This document shows positions 27,001 to 34,591 of a stretch of 64,000 nt of DNA, piece by piece. This DNA comes from CAZDXB01 sp964509335 (lineage in GTDB: Bacteria > Bacteroidota > Ignavibacteria > Kapaibacteriales > UBA2268). The notes below the pieces were generated by a model. It saw nothing but the letters and a program-made list of their open reading frames with translations, was not told where the DNA came from and did no database searches. The first letter of the stretch is position 1. Each line of letters starts with the position of its first letter. Location: contig CAZDXB010000005.1 of NCBI GenBank assembly GCA_964509335.1, positions 62,001-126,000 on the forward strand, written 5' to 3'. The position numbers were made by a program, and so were the translations under genes.

Positions 27001-27133
27001 TGTTAAACGCGACGCTCGAAAGGGGATTGTCAAAATAGGTTTGGGGCTAAGCGATTTTCCCGACGGCGTTTATTTCTATCGCCTGTCCGTTGGAGGGAAA
27101 ATTCTAGCCGGGAAGTTTATAATATTAAAATAA
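24086..27133 (+). CDS. IgGFc-binding-like secreted protein with T9SS sorting domain
   Basis: A 1015-residue exported protein. Signal peptide MNRLLRNSVSLILISFLALSNSLSQ. The mature N-terminus (YFDTKGKEFWFAFPPNYHNH) opens an IgGFc-binding-type domain of roughly 480 residues, characterised by strands such as VTVYAHNQAVYTSDAFLALP, SSKPVAVLAGQQ and GVYVYGYGEINSYGYVGGMS. Two or more Ig-like or choice-of-anchor segments follow (SDLDFGSVKLGDLNCKKLNF). The last ~80 residues (LKNVSPNPASSEVNFRL, DFPDGVYFYRLSVGGK) form a type IX sorting domain. It is therefore probably a surface adhesin or binding protein. The N-terminal module is named for similarity; antibody binding is not implied. The gene ends at a strong palindrome (27137-27169). 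Confidence 0.85.
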   Translation: MNRLLRNSVSLILISFLALSNSLSQSEYFDTKGKEFWFAFPPNYHNHFYSSHPELSRGDSLYVFIMAEAPTSGVIEYTERSGITRRHNFSINSPNQLHKFAVSFNEYETSGRNRSGRIVSDDDSTNWNEKIAKNSFHVVTDEEVTVYAHNQAVYTSDAFLALPEDVLGTEYYIMSYRSDGHPYEVNGDTYEYSNSTPSQFIIISAEDNNEIIIEPSAPTKRHGTTTQRVTLNEGDVYLVQARVTESSEKTDLTGTRIASSKPVAVLAGQQRALAPVDNIYLRSRDYLIEQLPPVKTWGKNAFIIPYEKPRDATNSPGDLYRVLAAKDNTTLYIDGSVYANIDAGEFLEEIVSRPISIGADKPILAAQIKKTSLSASDEGQYPAGDPFLAILPPKEQFQKSYLVCNIQAKETETYEVFDETRPTGDYIDAYEKHYIAIVSPNAAIASVKIDGAAVNSNMFLNVANSNYSYASFDVSEGLHSVEADEEIGVYVYGYGEINSYGYVGGMSMKPINNIKPTIQTNIDCYTIEGFVYQSDTLGTKPKIGTVEFPDSSRANVRIDFQNIDDYRVDFKVELIDEYLDGKFAIEAVNDYDNLISKQYEIPGFTVALDSIENDREIPVFRSNLKATKTNLENFTLENYGAFDHTITDSYWKNGSGYTVSQNPPFEIKSDSKKPFNITFYSDIQTNVLDTLTIEDKCGARDILAIDLTFKIDNVYPEVGIILDSCNRFGKITATDSTSFDWGLKSFRILKTVNCFIDSILADANVVEYSFEVVDPYQDAIYEIEARDSVGNTSILSDTIQGFTIDITADKESSDLDFGSVKLGDLNCKKLNFRNYGLFSFKIEDLFVYKNVDFSIPQNQYPLEIAPGDSSEILVCYRPRKAFSQDFDTLSLYFNCETKIVSLTGEGDSLVYRGESECGADLKFAVKEIPESCVLKNVSPNPASSEVNFRLKIIKQGELSLRIYDSYGVERYSVKRDARKGIVKIGLGLSDFPDGVYFYRLSVGGKILAGKFIILK

Positions 27134-27136
27134 CAT

Positions 27137-27169
27137 ACTCATCCGATGACTCGGAGTCATCGGATGAGT
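27137..27169. terminator. Perfect 16-bp palindrome between convergent genes
   Basis: ACTCATCCGATGACTC (27137-27152) is followed by a single G and its perfect reverse complement. It starts three bases after the stop codon of the IgGFc-binding-like gene and lies upstream of the 3' end of the convergent small outer-membrane protein gene. It is probably a transcription terminator working in both directions, although there is no good T run on either side. Confidence 0.7.
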
Positions 27170-27208
27170 TCCACAATCGCCAAAACATTGATGAATCAAG
27201 TTTTGCTT

Positions 27209-27727
27209 TTACCAAGCGTAACCGATTGAGCCGACTAAGCCGAAAGGACTATAATTCAATCCTTCAAGTCCGGCTAAATTGAAGTTTACTACGACTCCCG
27301 TTTCCAGAACAAAACCGTCCCAAATCCATTTGTAAACGGCTTCGCCGCCAATAGTGAAAGTAACTCCGCCATCGTAGGATTTGGCGGCTCCGCCCCAAGT
27401 CCAAGTGTCGATTTGAGCTTTCGGACCTACGGCGAAACCTTCTATCGGGCGTTTTCTGGTTTTAAACAAATCAATGTACCAACGGTAAGAACCGCCGACT
27501 CCGTATCCAACCCAATCTCCGATTGTGAAAAGATATCCGCCGGCAGTAAAAGAGTTTTTCTTTGAAAGTTGTCCTTCGTATAAAGCGTTCAAGCTACCGA
27601 AAGCCAATCCGATTGGATTGACGGTTATGGCTTGAGAGTAACTCGCCTTTCGCGCTTTACTTTCCTGAGTAGTCAAAGTTAAAGCAAGAGCTAAGATTAC
27701 GAAAAAAGCGGTGATTTTGAACTTCAT
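27209..27727 (-). CDS. Small outer-membrane beta-barrel protein (DUF3575-like)
   Basis: A 172-residue exported protein. The start is ATG 27727, with a strong GGAGG seven bases upstream. The signal peptide is MKFKITAFFVILALALTLTTQESKA. The mature part is rich in Gly, Tyr, Trp and alternating hydrophobic residues (AITVNPIGLAFGSLNALYEGQL, SFTAGGYLFTIGDWVGYGVGGSYRWYID), ending SPFGLVGSIGYAW with a terminal aromatic residue, as in outer-membrane barrels of about eight strands. It resembles DUF3575-type proteins of Bacteroidota-like bacteria, whose role is unknown. It is downstream of the gap with DnaA-box-like sites, which also should contain its promoter. Confidence 0.75.
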   Translation of the reverse strand: MKFKITAFFVILALALTLTTQESKARKASYSQAITVNPIGLAFGSLNALYEGQLSKKNSFTAGGYLFTIGDWVGYGVGGSYRWYIDLFKTRKRPIEGFAVGPKAQIDTWTWGGAAKSYDGGVTFTIGGEAVYKWIWDGFVLETGVVVNFNLAGLEGLNYSPFGLVGSIGYAW

Positions 27728-27849
27728 ATACAAACCTCCAATAAAAAATAGTTAAACTACAAATAGTCTTAAGACAATTTAATACTTTTCGATTTTTAAC
27801 GAAAGCGATTTATAAGAAAACAATGAAAATTCGTTAATGCCGCCAATCG

Positions 27850-27890
27850 TTTTCCACAGATTGCAAAAGTTGTTAACGTAGTTTTCCACA
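27850..27890 (+). promoter_or_regulatory. Pair of DnaA-box-like sites in an AT-rich gap
   Basis: TTTTCCACA occurs at 27850-27858 and again at 27882-27890 in the same orientation, 32 bases apart (three helical turns). Both fit the relaxed DnaA consensus TTWTNCACA. An AT-rich stretch follows at 27908-27965. Strand bias of genes flips near here. This could be part of a replication origin or only DnaA-controlled regulation; there is no dnaA or dnaN gene nearby. Confidence 0.35.
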
Positions 27891-27966
27891 AAGCGTGCGG
27901 TTTTTTGATTAAACCTTTATTTTTTAAAAACATCAGAGGTTTTAAAAATTTATTATTTGACAAGAT

Positions 27967-28554
27967 TTAGTTGTTGACTAACCCTTTGCCGCTTTTATAA
28001 ACAAGATTTTCCCCTTTGAGTTTTACAAGTAAAGAATCGAGTATTCCGTTAATAAAGACGCCGCTTTTCGGCGTCGAATACTTTTTAGCGATTTCAATAG
28101 CTTCGTTAATGCTCACTTTTGTCGGAATTTCCTTGAATTTGATTAGTTCGACTACCGCCATTATCATTAGCGTCCTGTCTATGCGAGCTATTCTGTCAAA
28201 ATCCCAATTTTTAGCGTGACGTTTTATTAACTCTTCGACGTATTCTTTATTTTTAATTGATTCTCCGACAAGTTTTCTGCCAAATAAAATTTCCTCGTCT
28301 TTCCATTTGATAGGAATATCGGCTTCTATCTCGTAAATTTCTTGATAGGTTAACAATTTTTTACTCAGTTTTTTTTCGGTGTCTCCGAAATTGAATTTTC
28401 TGAAAAAGATGTGAGGGAAAATGGCTGTCCATTTAGTTCCCGAAATCTGCGAGGCTATTAAAGTCTGCAAAACCTTTTCGCGAGCTAACTTTCTCGAGCC
28501 TTTAGCCGTCTTTTCTTTGCTTAGTGGGAAATTTTCCGCTTTTTCTTCCGCCAT
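27967..28554 (-). CDS. nusB: Transcription antitermination factor NusB
   Basis: A 195-residue NusB-like protein, longer than the usual 140 because of an N-terminal lysine-rich extension and an insertion. The first helix carries RKLAREKVLQTLIASQIS, the usual RNA-binding start, and the C-terminal half has the signature IDRTLMIMAVVELIKFKEIPTKVSINEAIEIAKKYSTPKSGVFINGILDSL (landmarks from about 125 to 175). It binds BoxA RNA with NusE and promotes antitermination of rRNA transcription. The typical neighbours ribH and glyA are absent. It is divergent from mlaE (28673), and the 118-base AT-rich gap should contain both promoters. Confidence 0.92.
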   Translation of the reverse strand: MAEEKAENFPLSKEKTAKGSRKLAREKVLQTLIASQISGTKWTAIFPHIFFRKFNFGDTEKKLSKKLLTYQEIYEIEADIPIKWKDEEILFGRKLVGESIKNKEYVEELIKRHAKNWDFDRIARIDRTLMIMAVVELIKFKEIPTKVSINEAIEIAKKYSTPKSGVFINGILDSLLVKLKGENLVYKSGKGLVNN

Positions 28555-28672
28555 ATTGCTTTTAAAAGAACATTATTATCATTTATAGTTTTGTTAAAAA
28601 TATAAAATTTTTTATTCCTTTGACAAGAATTTTTTATTTTAAAGAAATTTATTAAAATAATTTTGTCTTTAA

Positions 28673-29815
28673 ATGAAGAAAAAAGCGACTGAAAATAACT
28701 CATACGAATTGACTGTCAAAGACCAAAGCGCATTTCTAAAGCCCTTGGCGCCGCTGGAATTAGAGAGCGGCGACCGCTACGACGATCTCACTTTGGACTT
28801 CGATTATCTTCAAGACGCCAAAAAATTAACTATCGATTTCAGCAAAATCGAATTATACGATTCATATTTGGCTACTTTCGTCTCGGCGATTAAAACGCAT
28901 TGCGAAGAAGCCGATATACTATTAGAGATAAAAGACTTAAACGACGAGGCGGAAAAATTCCTCGACGCGATGATTCCCGACGAGAAAAGAGTAAGCAAAG
29001 CGCCAAAACCGCCGTTTTGGAACCTTTACTTCACCAATATCGGCGAAAGAACGATATCGTTCTTTCAAGACGCCGCCCAATTTATAGAGTTCTTAGGCGA
29101 GCTTATCTTTAAGATGTTAACTCTTTTCGTCAAGCCGAAAAGTATGCGTTGGAAGGACTTTCCTCAGCATTTTATGCAATCCGGCGTGAACGCCGTTCCA
29201 ATAACGCTGCTAATCTTGTTTTTAATCGGATTGATTTCCGGTTACCAAGGAGCGTTGCAATTAGAGCAATTCGGCGCGGATATACTTATAGCCGATTTGA
29301 TAGGTATCTCCGTTACGAGAGAGCTCGCTCCTTTGATGACGGCGATATTGGTAGCCGGCAGGTCGGGTTCTGCGTTCGCCGCCGAAATTGGGGCTATGAA
29401 AGTGTCCGAAGAAATCGACGCATTGGGTTCTATGAACTTCGACCCTATTAAATTTCTCGTTCTTCCCAGAGTTTTATCGGTTATGATAGCTATGCCAATA
29501 TTAACTCTGCTGACCGATGTAGCGGGAATCGCCGGCGGTTTGGTCGCGGCTTTGACAACTTTGAATGTAACGGTGGCGGGTTACGTTAACGAACTGCAAA
29601 GCGTAGTAACTTATTCCGACGTTTTTACCGGCGTTTTTAAATCTATTGTTTTCGGTTTTCTTATTTCAACAATCGGATGTTTTAAAGGCGTTCAGGTAAG
29701 GGGCGGCGCCGAAAGCGTCGGCAAATTCACGACTTCGTCGGTGGTGTCGGGTATTTTCTTAATTATATTGTTCGATGCCGCTTTTACTTATATTTTCCAA
29801 ATATTAGGTCTATAA
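28673..29815 (+). CDS. mlaE: MlaE-family ABC transporter permease with N-terminal STAS-like domain
   Basis: A 380-residue protein. Residues 1-105 resemble a STAS/anti-sigma-antagonist domain (LTLDFDYLQDAKKLTIDFSKIELYDSYLATFVSAI), the role usually filled by a separate MlaB. The MlaE permease follows from about 120: QSGVNAVPITLLILFLIGLISGYQGALQLEQFGAD, GISVTRELAPLMTAILVAGRSGSAFAAEIG and the C-terminal FIISTIGCFKG-like segment. It sits in the inner membrane and moves phospholipids between inner and outer membrane to keep outer-membrane asymmetry. It is the first gene of mlaE-mlaF-mlaD with short gaps of 10 and 15 bases. MlaC and MlaA are not in the window, as is common in this group. Confidence 0.93.
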   Translation: MKKKATENNSYELTVKDQSAFLKPLAPLELESGDRYDDLTLDFDYLQDAKKLTIDFSKIELYDSYLATFVSAIKTHCEEADILLEIKDLNDEAEKFLDAMIPDEKRVSKAPKPPFWNLYFTNIGERTISFFQDAAQFIEFLGELIFKMLTLFVKPKSMRWKDFPQHFMQSGVNAVPITLLILFLIGLISGYQGALQLEQFGADILIADLIGISVTRELAPLMTAILVAGRSGSAFAAEIGAMKVSEEIDALGSMNFDPIKFLVLPRVLSVMIAMPILTLLTDVAGIAGGLVAALTTLNVTVAGYVNELQSVVTYSDVFTGVFKSIVFGFLISTIGCFKGVQVRGGAESVGKFTTSSVVSGIFLIILFDAAFTYIFQILGL

Positions 29816-29825
29816 ACGAACAAAA

Positions 29826-30572
29826 ATGAAAGAAGAACCGATAATACAAGTCAGAAACGTAAAAATCGAATACGGCGAAGAAGTCATTCTGGAAGACGTC
29901 AGTTTCGATATACACAAAGGCGAAATATTCGTAATCGTCGGGGGCAGCGGCTGCGGCAAAAGCGCCTTGATGAGGCAAATTATCGGTTTGGAAACTCCCG
30001 CCGAAGGCGAAATACTAATTAACGGCGTCGATTTCACTAAAGCAGAAGGCGAAACTAGAGAGCAAATAAAGAAGAACTTCGGCGTAATGTTTCAATCGGG
30101 CGGATTATTCGCTTCGATGAACGTGGAAGAAAACTTGGCTCTTCCTTTGCAGTCATATACAAATTTGCGCGAAGAAAGAATAGAGGATTTAATCGATATG
30201 AATTTAAGCGCCGTCGGTTTGCGCGGGACCGAAGATTACCTGCCGGCGGAACTAAGCGGAGGAATGAAAAAACGAACCGCTATCGCCAGAGCTTTAACGC
30301 TTAATCCCGACATCCTTTGTTTCGACGAACCGTCTTCGGGCTTGGACCCAATTACCGCGGCGGCTATCGATAAACTGATAAAGGATTTGAACTCCGCTTT
30401 AAAAACTACTATGGTTGTGGTTACGCACGATTTGTCGAGCATAGAGGAAATATCCCACGACGTCGTTATGCTCGACAAAAAAAGCAAAGGGATAATCGCG
30501 CAAGGAAAGCCTGAAGATTTAAAAAACTCAGATAACGAATTCGTTTATAAATTTTTCAATAGAATACCTTAA
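29826..30572 (+). CDS. mlaF: MlaF-family ABC transporter ATPase
   Basis: A 248-residue ABC ATPase with Walker A GGSGCGKS (39-46), Q-loop MFQSGGLF, signature LSGGMKKR (143-150), Walker B ILCFDEP (163-169) and the switch His in VVTHD. The SGGMKKR form and the FDEPSSGLDPITA sequence are typical of MlaF. It powers phospholipid transport by the MlaE permease on the cytoplasmic face of the inner membrane. It lies between mlaE and mlaD in one operon, 10 bases after the mlaE stop. Confidence 0.95.
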   Translation: MKEEPIIQVRNVKIEYGEEVILEDVSFDIHKGEIFVIVGGSGCGKSALMRQIIGLETPAEGEILINGVDFTKAEGETREQIKKNFGVMFQSGGLFASMNVEENLALPLQSYTNLREERIEDLIDMNLSAVGLRGTEDYLPAELSGGMKKRTAIARALTLNPDILCFDEPSSGLDPITAAAIDKLIKDLNSALKTTMVVVTHDLSSIEEISHDVVMLDKKSKGIIAQGKPEDLKNSDNEFVYKFFNRIP

Positions 30573-30587
30573 TAATTGGGGGGAAGA

Positions 30588-31559
30588 ATGGCTAAAGTCA
30601 AGCATAAAATAACGAGCGCGTTTTTAATTGGCGTTTTTGTAATTGTCGGACTCGCTATATTAGTCGGAACGATTATTTGGCTCGGCGCCTCTAAATTTTT
30701 TGAAGAGAACCAATATTACGTTACTTACTTCGACGGTTCTATCGAAGGTTTGGAAAAAGGGTCGTCGGTTAAATATCTAGGGGTGCCGGTCGGCTCGGTA
30801 ACTCAAGTGAGCGTCGCTCCCGACGGAAGATTAGTCGAAGTCGAAATGCAAATCGGCGAAAAAATAAAAATCGACAGCAACTTGCGCGTTAAAGCGGAGT
30901 TCGCCGGAATTGCGGGTGGCAAGTTTCTCCAGTTAAGCTATCCCACCAATCCGGATATATTAAAAATGTATCCGAGAATTGATTTTGAGACTCCTCATAC
31001 CTTAATCAAATCCTCGCCGTCGGGCATAGAAGAAATAGAAATTGCAATGCGGGAAGTTATGAACAATCTGCGATTAATAGAGACGGGAAAGATTTCAAAT
31101 AAAACGATTCGTTTTTTGAACGGGGCGTCTTCATTTTTTGAAAACGATGAGCTATACGCAATAATAGAAAATCTAAGTGAATCGACCGTCAAATTCAATT
31201 CGATTTTAGAAAAAGCGGATACATCGAAAGTTATTTCAAACGTAGAGCAAACCAGCGAAAAGCTATTGGAAACGTCGCGAGATTTGGAGCTTTTTGCCGA
31301 CACGTTAGGCAAGCAATTCAATCAACTGGAATTAAACAAAAAGTTCGATAGAGCGTTCGCTCAATACGACACGACGGTAATTGGAACTAGGAGAGTAATT
31401 AAGGCTTTAGGCTACAGGACTGAAGAAATTTTGTTCACGCTAAACGAAACGCTGAGAGATTTACAAGCGACAAGCAAACAGCTGCGAAAATCGCTGAAAG
31501 CGTACACCGAAAATCCTTCGCAAATGCTTTTCAGCGAGCCGCCGCCCGAAGAAGAATAA
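30588..31559 (+). CDS. mlaD: MlaD-like MCE-domain lipid-binding protein
   Basis: A 323-residue MCE protein. I chose the ATG at 30588 (GGGGGGAA lies just upstream); a TTG four codons earlier is less likely. One N-terminal membrane helix (TSAFLIGVFVIVGLAILVGTIIWLG) is followed by the MCE domain (YYVTYFDGSIEGLEKGSSVKYLGVPVGSVTQV, KAEFAGIAGGKFLQLSYP) and a long helical C-terminal region of ~180 residues with coiled-coil character, longer than the E. coli MlaD tail. The protein forms a periplasmic ring on the transporter and passes lipids. It ends with an acidic tail (PPPEEE). The tRNA-His gene follows 70 bases later. Confidence 0.9.
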   Translation: MAKVKHKITSAFLIGVFVIVGLAILVGTIIWLGASKFFEENQYYVTYFDGSIEGLEKGSSVKYLGVPVGSVTQVSVAPDGRLVEVEMQIGEKIKIDSNLRVKAEFAGIAGGKFLQLSYPTNPDILKMYPRIDFETPHTLIKSSPSGIEEIEIAMREVMNNLRLIETGKISNKTIRFLNGASSFFENDELYAIIENLSESTVKFNSILEKADTSKVISNVEQTSEKLLETSRDLELFADTLGKQFNQLELNKKFDRAFAQYDTTVIGTRRVIKALGYRTEEILFTLNETLRDLQATSKQLRKSLKAYTENPSQMLFSEPPPEEE

Positions 31560-31629
31560 ATTGAATATTTCTTCGTCGCTATTATTTTGAAATGACGCAA
31601 AGAACGGTTATATTTGTAATTTACAATAC

Positions 31630-31703
31630 GGCGGGGGTAGCTCAGTCGGTAGAGCGCCAGATTGTGGCTCTGGTGGTCGCGGGTTCAAATCCCGTCCCTC
31701 GCC
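31630..31703 (+). tRNA. tRNA-His (anticodon GTG)
   Basis: The sequence folds into a full cloverleaf: acceptor GCGGGGG (31631-31637) with CCCTCGC, D-arm GCTC/GAGC, anticodon stem CCAGA/TCTGG with loop TTGTGGC (anticodon GTG), and a T-arm with TTCAAAT. The extra 5' base G at 31630 opposite discriminator C at 31703 is the histidine identity element. The CCA end is not encoded (CAA follows), so it is added by the nucleotidyltransferase. A T-rich stretch from 31710 may end its transcript. Confidence 0.97.
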
Positions 31704-31825
31704 CAAAACGGTTTATTTTTTTGCTTTTCTTTTTTTTCTTTCCTAAAATTTTATTTATTAATCTATTTATGTTAGTTTTGTTTATTATAATTTAGATTAT
31801 TTTTTCATTAATTAACGGAGTGTAT

Positions 31826-32542
31826 ATGAATTACAGGTTTATTTCGGCAATAATGATTTTTCTTATCTTGACGGTTATCGGGGCTTGCTCGGAAAAGCAA
31901 AAGACAGAGTCCGCGGAACTTAAAACTACTCTCGATTCGGTAGCTTACGCCATCGGCGTTAATTTTGGAAACCAATTGAAAAACGATTCCGTAATGATAG
32001 ACGTAAACAAACTTAAAGCGGGCGCTTACGACGCGCTTTACGGAGACACGGTTAAATTAGACCAAAAGCAAATCACAAACATAATGACGGCTTTCCAAAA
32101 AGATTTGCAAGCTCAAAAACAACAAAGACAACAAAAATCGGGAGAAGAGAATAAAATGAAAGGCGCTGAATTTTTAGCCAAGAACAAGGAAAACCCAGGC
32201 GTTAAAGTAACCGAAAGCGGATTGCAATATAAGGTTCTAAAAGAAGGAACCGGGTCGAAACCAACGTTAAAAGACACCGTTAAAGTTCATTACAAAGGAA
32301 CGCTGTTAAACGGCGAAGTATTCGATAGCTCCATCGAAAGAGGCGAACCAATCACTTTCCCGCTAGGCGGAGTTATCAAAGGCTGGCAAGAAGGATTGAG
32401 CTTAATGAAAGAAGGAGCAAAATATAAGCTGTTTATACCGAACGATTTAGCCTACGGTCAAAGAGGGGCTCCCCCGCAAATAGGTCCGAACGAGACTTTA
32501 ATTTTCGAAGTAGAGCTATTAGAAGTTAAACCCGGAAAATAA
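31826..32542 (+). CDS. FKBP-type peptidyl-prolyl isomerase lipoprotein
   Basis: A 238-residue lipoprotein. The start is ATG 31826, with GGAG five bases upstream; the signal MNYRFISAIMIFLILTVIGAC has its acylated Cys at 21. An FKBP_N-type dimerisation domain follows (LDSVAYAIGVNFGNQLK...), then a lysine/glutamine-rich helix, and the FKBP catalytic domain from about 125 (VHYKGTLLNGEVFDSS, FPLGGVIKGWQEGLSLM, IPNDLAYGQRGAPPQIGPNE). The active-site aromatic and Asp residues are present. It should speed proline isomerisation during protein folding in the periplasm, like FkpA or Mip. The downstream lipoprotein gene starts two bases after its stop, suggesting one transcript. Confidence 0.95.
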   Translation: MNYRFISAIMIFLILTVIGACSEKQKTESAELKTTLDSVAYAIGVNFGNQLKNDSVMIDVNKLKAGAYDALYGDTVKLDQKQITNIMTAFQKDLQAQKQQRQQKSGEENKMKGAEFLAKNKENPGVKVTESGLQYKVLKEGTGSKPTLKDTVKVHYKGTLLNGEVFDSSIERGEPITFPLGGVIKGWQEGLSLMKEGAKYKLFIPNDLAYGQRGAPPQIGPNETLIFEVELLEVKPGK

Positions 32543-32544
32543 AA

Positions 32545-33090
32545 TTGAAGAACGCAATTATAGCCGTTATTGGAATATCGCTCCTTTTAGGAGCGATATT
32601 CCTTGTCGGCTGCGACGATAGTCCGCCGACAGGGCTCGATTTGCCTCCGGTGATGACTTGCGTTATTAGCGGCGAAGTCAATTTGAATTACTCTTCAAAA
32701 AAAGGAGCCATCCATCAATCAAGCGGTTTCCCTGAAATTCAGCAATTCTATTTCAGTTCTTATTCCAACCGCGACGGCATAAAATACGACCTGCTTATAT
32801 CAATCTTTTACGAGCCTGGAATAGATTCTTCCGGAGAGTACAAAATATATAGTCCTCAAGATACAACCGTAAAGAATAAATACGCCTGGGCGGCTTTCGT
32901 AGTTGACGGAAAAGTCGCCGACCGAACGGAATATTGGGCGGATTCCGGCTTAGTGCGGCTCGATAGCCTAGTAGTCTCTTCTAATATTAATTTTATGAAA
33001 GGCGCGTTCAGCTTTAAAGCCTCCGATACTACCGGCGAGAAGTTCATTAGCGCGGACAGCGGGTTCTTTAATATCAAAAAGTATTATTGA
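32545..33090 (+). CDS. Lipoprotein of unknown function
   Basis: A 181-residue lipoprotein with TTG start at 32545, two bases after the FKBP stop, and no better start in frame before the signal. The signal is MKNAIIAVIGISLLLGAIFLVGC with the acylated Cys at 23, followed by DDSPPTG. The mature domain is beta-rich (MTCVISGEVNLNYSSKKG, IQQFYFSSYSNRDGIKYDLLISIFY) and has no recognised family. Position suggests co-expression with the FKBP foldase. A remarkable feature is that codons 10-20 of the signal region form a perfect 13-bp hairpin in DNA (32572-32602), so the hydrophobic segment is encoded by a palindrome. Confidence 0.75.
   Translation: MKNAIIAVIGISLLLGAIFLVGCDDSPPTGLDLPPVMTCVISGEVNLNYSSKKGAIHQSSGFPEIQQFYFSSYSNRDGIKYDLLISIFYEPGIDSSGEYKIYSPQDTTVKNKYAWAAFVVDGKVADRTEYWADSGLVRLDSLVVSSNINFMKGAFSFKASDTTGEKFISADSGFFNIKKYY
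32572..32602 (+). repeat. 13-bp perfect hairpin within signal-peptide codons
   Basis: GGAATATCGCTCC (32572-32584) and GGAGCGATATTCC (32590-32602) are perfect reverse complements round a TTTTA loop. The hairpin encodes GISLLLGAIFL of the lipoprotein signal. It could be the trace of an inserted palindrome that stayed in frame, or a translation/attenuation control of the second cistron after the FKBP gene. Confidence 0.75.
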
Positions 33091-33130
33091 TAAACTTCAA
33101 ATCTAATTTAATCGGCGTTTCAAACTAATA

Positions 33131-33862
33131 TCATAATTTCGAAGTTAAGATATCCTTAAAAATTGAATTCCAAGCGCTCCAGTTATGTCCCCAATCTTCC
33201 CCGCGAATTTCGGAGTTGGAATGTATTTCTTTGTCCTTTAAAATTTCGCTTATTTTTCTAACGTTATCCGGCGATTCTCCTTCGCCCGAACCCGAAACCA
33301 GAAAAATTCGTTTTGAGCTCTTCAGAAAACTAAGCCAATATTTATCGTCTAAATTCGGCAAATAGTGTTCAGGCGAATTGAAATAACAATTTTTGTCGAA
33401 GTAATCTCCCGTGAAACTTTGAATATTGAACGTTCCGCTGATAGCTATAGTTCCTATAAACAAATCGGGTCGGCGAAAGAATTCGTTCGCCGCGTGGTAG
33501 GCTCCAATTGAAGCGCCGGCGGACATAATTGGAGTCGGACCGCCGCAAACGCCGAAAAGAAACGGCAAAGCTTCCTTGACAATGAAATCGTTAAAATCGG
33601 AATGCTTTTGGGATTTTTCTTCGGGAGGAATTTCGTCGTTTAACCAGCTTTCCCCATTTACGGACTCTATAGAAAAAATCGAGTACTTCCCCTTTGTTAA
33701 CGGCTCTTCCACAGCTTCGATAAATCCGTTTTTCTCGTATTCTAAATAATCGTCGCCGGCGGCTGGGAAAAGCAAAATAGCGCAGCCGTAGTGACCGTAA
33801 ACCGCGACGTCAACGTTCTTTTTAAGAAATTCGCTTTCAATTTTATAGGTTTTCTTTTTCAT
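33131..33862 (-). CDS. Alpha/beta-hydrolase, putative esterase
   Basis: A 243-residue protein without a signal peptide. The nucleophile elbow is GASIGAYHA (Gly-x-Ser-x-Gly), an Asp-containing strand ends near SGSGEGESPDNVRKI, and the probable catalytic His is in GEDWGHNWSAW. This resembles the esterase-D/putative-esterase family of alpha/beta hydrolases. It should be cytoplasmic; the substrate is unknown. It is convergent with the lipoprotein gene at 32545 (40 bases between stop codons) and 60 bases downstream of the thiamine pyrophosphokinase gene on the same strand, so a shared transcript is possible. Confidence 0.8.
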   Translation of the reverse strand: MKKKTYKIESEFLKKNVDVAVYGHYGCAILLFPAAGDDYLEYEKNGFIEAVEEPLTKGKYSIFSIESVNGESWLNDEIPPEEKSQKHSDFNDFIVKEALPFLFGVCGGPTPIMSAGASIGAYHAANEFFRRPDLFIGTIAISGTFNIQSFTGDYFDKNCYFNSPEHYLPNLDDKYWLSFLKSSKRIFLVSGSGEGESPDNVRKISEILKDKEIHSNSEIRGEDWGHNWSAWNSIFKDILTSKL

Positions 33863-33922
33863 TATGTCTTCAACAAATCATTTATAACAACTTAATTTAA
33901 TAATTTATTTTCGAATATAAAA

Positions 33923-34591
33923 CTATAACGCGATTGGAGCTTTGGGCGCTCGGTCGTCAAAAAACAGCAGAGCTTCGCCTTCGCTAATCCAAACGCTAAC
34001 ATCTCCGGTTTCCGCGACGTTTCTCGCTCCTTCCCGGAAACCCAAAGAGAGAATTTCTCCTTTCAAATTCCATCTTAAACCTCTTGTCGTCAATTTAATT
34101 CTGGGCTGCGGAATAATTGAAACAATTTCGTTCTTTTTTAAATTTAAGGATACGTCTTCGCTAATTGGAACGGCGTATCTTCCTTTGTCGTAAATACACA
34201 AATTCAATTTCTCGGCGAACTTTATGAATACGCTCCAATTATTTAAAGCGTGCTCTAAAAGACCGCCGTGGAATCCAAGAATCAAAATGTTATGAAAACC
34301 GTTTTCGTCGGCGTAGTTTAAGGTTTTTTCGAAATCGTTGGTCTCTTGTCCCGGAAGATAAATTAATTTGTCCTCGTTGAAATTATTATTGGCTTCGGCG
34401 GTTTTCAAGGTATCCAAATCGCCGATTATTTTCCAAGCTTCTATTCCTAATTTTTTCAATCCAATCGCCGCGCCGTCCGCCGCCAAAATGGGAATTCCTT
34501 TGACTTTATCGAAAAATTCCCGCTCCGGCAAATCAGCGTCTAAGCAAACCAACGCGTCAAAACTTTCGGAGCGAAATTCTATCCGTTTCAT
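33923..34591 (-). CDS. Thiamine pyrophosphokinase
   Basis: A 222-residue ThiN/TPK-type enzyme. Family motifs are present: ILAADGAAIGLKKLGI, IIGDLDTLK (GDLD metal-binding loop), PGQETNDFEKTLNYA (Q-E-T-N-D-F-E-K, normally Q-x-T-D-F-x-K) and ILGFHGGLLEHALNNW in the place of the usual GGRxDH segment. The C-terminal domain (LTTRGLRWNLKGEILSLGFREGARN) is the thiamine-binding beta-sandwich. It transfers a pyrophosphate from ATP to thiamine, giving the active cofactor. The motif differences (ETND, GGLLEH) fit the divergent sequences of FCB bacteria. There is no TPP riboswitch visible upstream. The gene is upstream of the esterase gene on the same strand. Confidence 0.88.
   Translation of the reverse strand: MKRIEFRSESFDALVCLDADLPEREFFDKVKGIPILAADGAAIGLKKLGIEAWKIIGDLDTLKTAEANNNFNEDKLIYLPGQETNDFEKTLNYADENGFHNILILGFHGGLLEHALNNWSVFIKFAEKLNLCIYDKGRYAVPISEDVSLNLKKNEIVSIIPQPRIKLTTRGLRWNLKGEILSLGFREGARNVAETGDVSVWISEGEALLFFDDRAPKAPIAL

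Noticed and set aside
31592..31795. 67-codon frame over the tRNA-His gene
   Set aside because: The tRNA cloverleaf explains the sequence; the frame is a shadow.
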